This document shows positions 5,727 through 5,739 of a stretch of 5,739 nt of DNA, in pieces. The stretch spans positions 1 to 5,739 of the forward strand of contig JAVWYO010000121.1 in the NCBI GenBank assembly GCA_036661515.1. Direction: 5' to 3'. The position numbers were made by a program, and so were the translations under genes. The notes beneath the pieces were generated by a model that was not told the DNA's origin, did not search any database, and saw nothing but the letters and a program-made list of their open reading frames with translations. The number at the start of each line of letters is the position of its first letter. Positions within the stretch are counted from its first letter, which is position 1. Origin of the DNA: HGM05232 sp036661515 (lineage in GTDB: Bacteria > Bacteroidota > Bacteroidia > Bacteroidales > Muribaculaceae).

Positions 5727-5739
5727 CAAAAAAATAAAT

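Overview
The window reads as a chromosomal segment from a Gram-negative member of the Bacteroidota, most likely order Bacteroidales. The evidence is an AT-rich sequence, no Shine-Dalgarno motifs ahead of the genes, a textbook Bacteroides-type promoter (TTG, 20 bp, TATCTTTG) in front of a tRNA gene that does not encode its CCA end, a full-length membrane NfeD protease of Bacteroidota type, and a lipopolysaccharide Kdo gene. No phage, plasmid, CRISPR or transposase gene is visible. The base composition looks even by eye.

Layout. (1) Bases 1-2176, minus strand: nfeD (long-form NfeD membrane serine protease) followed 22 bp later by kdsB (CMP-Kdo synthetase), which leaves the window at base 1. (2) Bases 2177-2337: divergent intergenic region. 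(3) Bases 2338-2841, plus strand: a small ECF-type sigma factor with no adjacent anti-sigma gene. (4) Bases 2842-3088: a convergent gap filled almost completely by a 211-bp inverted-repeat, MITE-like element with exact 18-bp terminal inverted repeats, plus an overlapping direct repeat that runs into the end of the next gene. (5) Bases 3089-4132, minus strand: a YbhN/LPG-synthase-TM-type flippase-like membrane protein. (6) Bases 4133-4263: divergent promoter region. (7) Bases 4264-4337, plus strand: a CAU-anticodon tRNA, probably elongator tRNA-Met, followed by a strong hairpin shared with the convergent gene. (8) Bases 4372-5691, minus strand: rmuC, an inner-membrane-anchored PD-(D/E)XK nuclease-fold protein, with a probable promoter -7 box near the right edge.

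The genes are mostly envelope and genome-housekeeping functions: inner-membrane proteolysis, LPS core biosynthesis, a lipid-flippase-like protein, an envelope-type sigma factor and a DNA-recombination factor. They do not form an obvious single pathway. Only nfeD-kdsB looks like a transcription unit. The sigma factor diverges from nfeD, so a regulatory link is possible but unproven.

I see no new multi-gene system here. The most unusual signal is the palindromic repeat element at 2852-3062. It would be worth checking for copies elsewhere in the genome.
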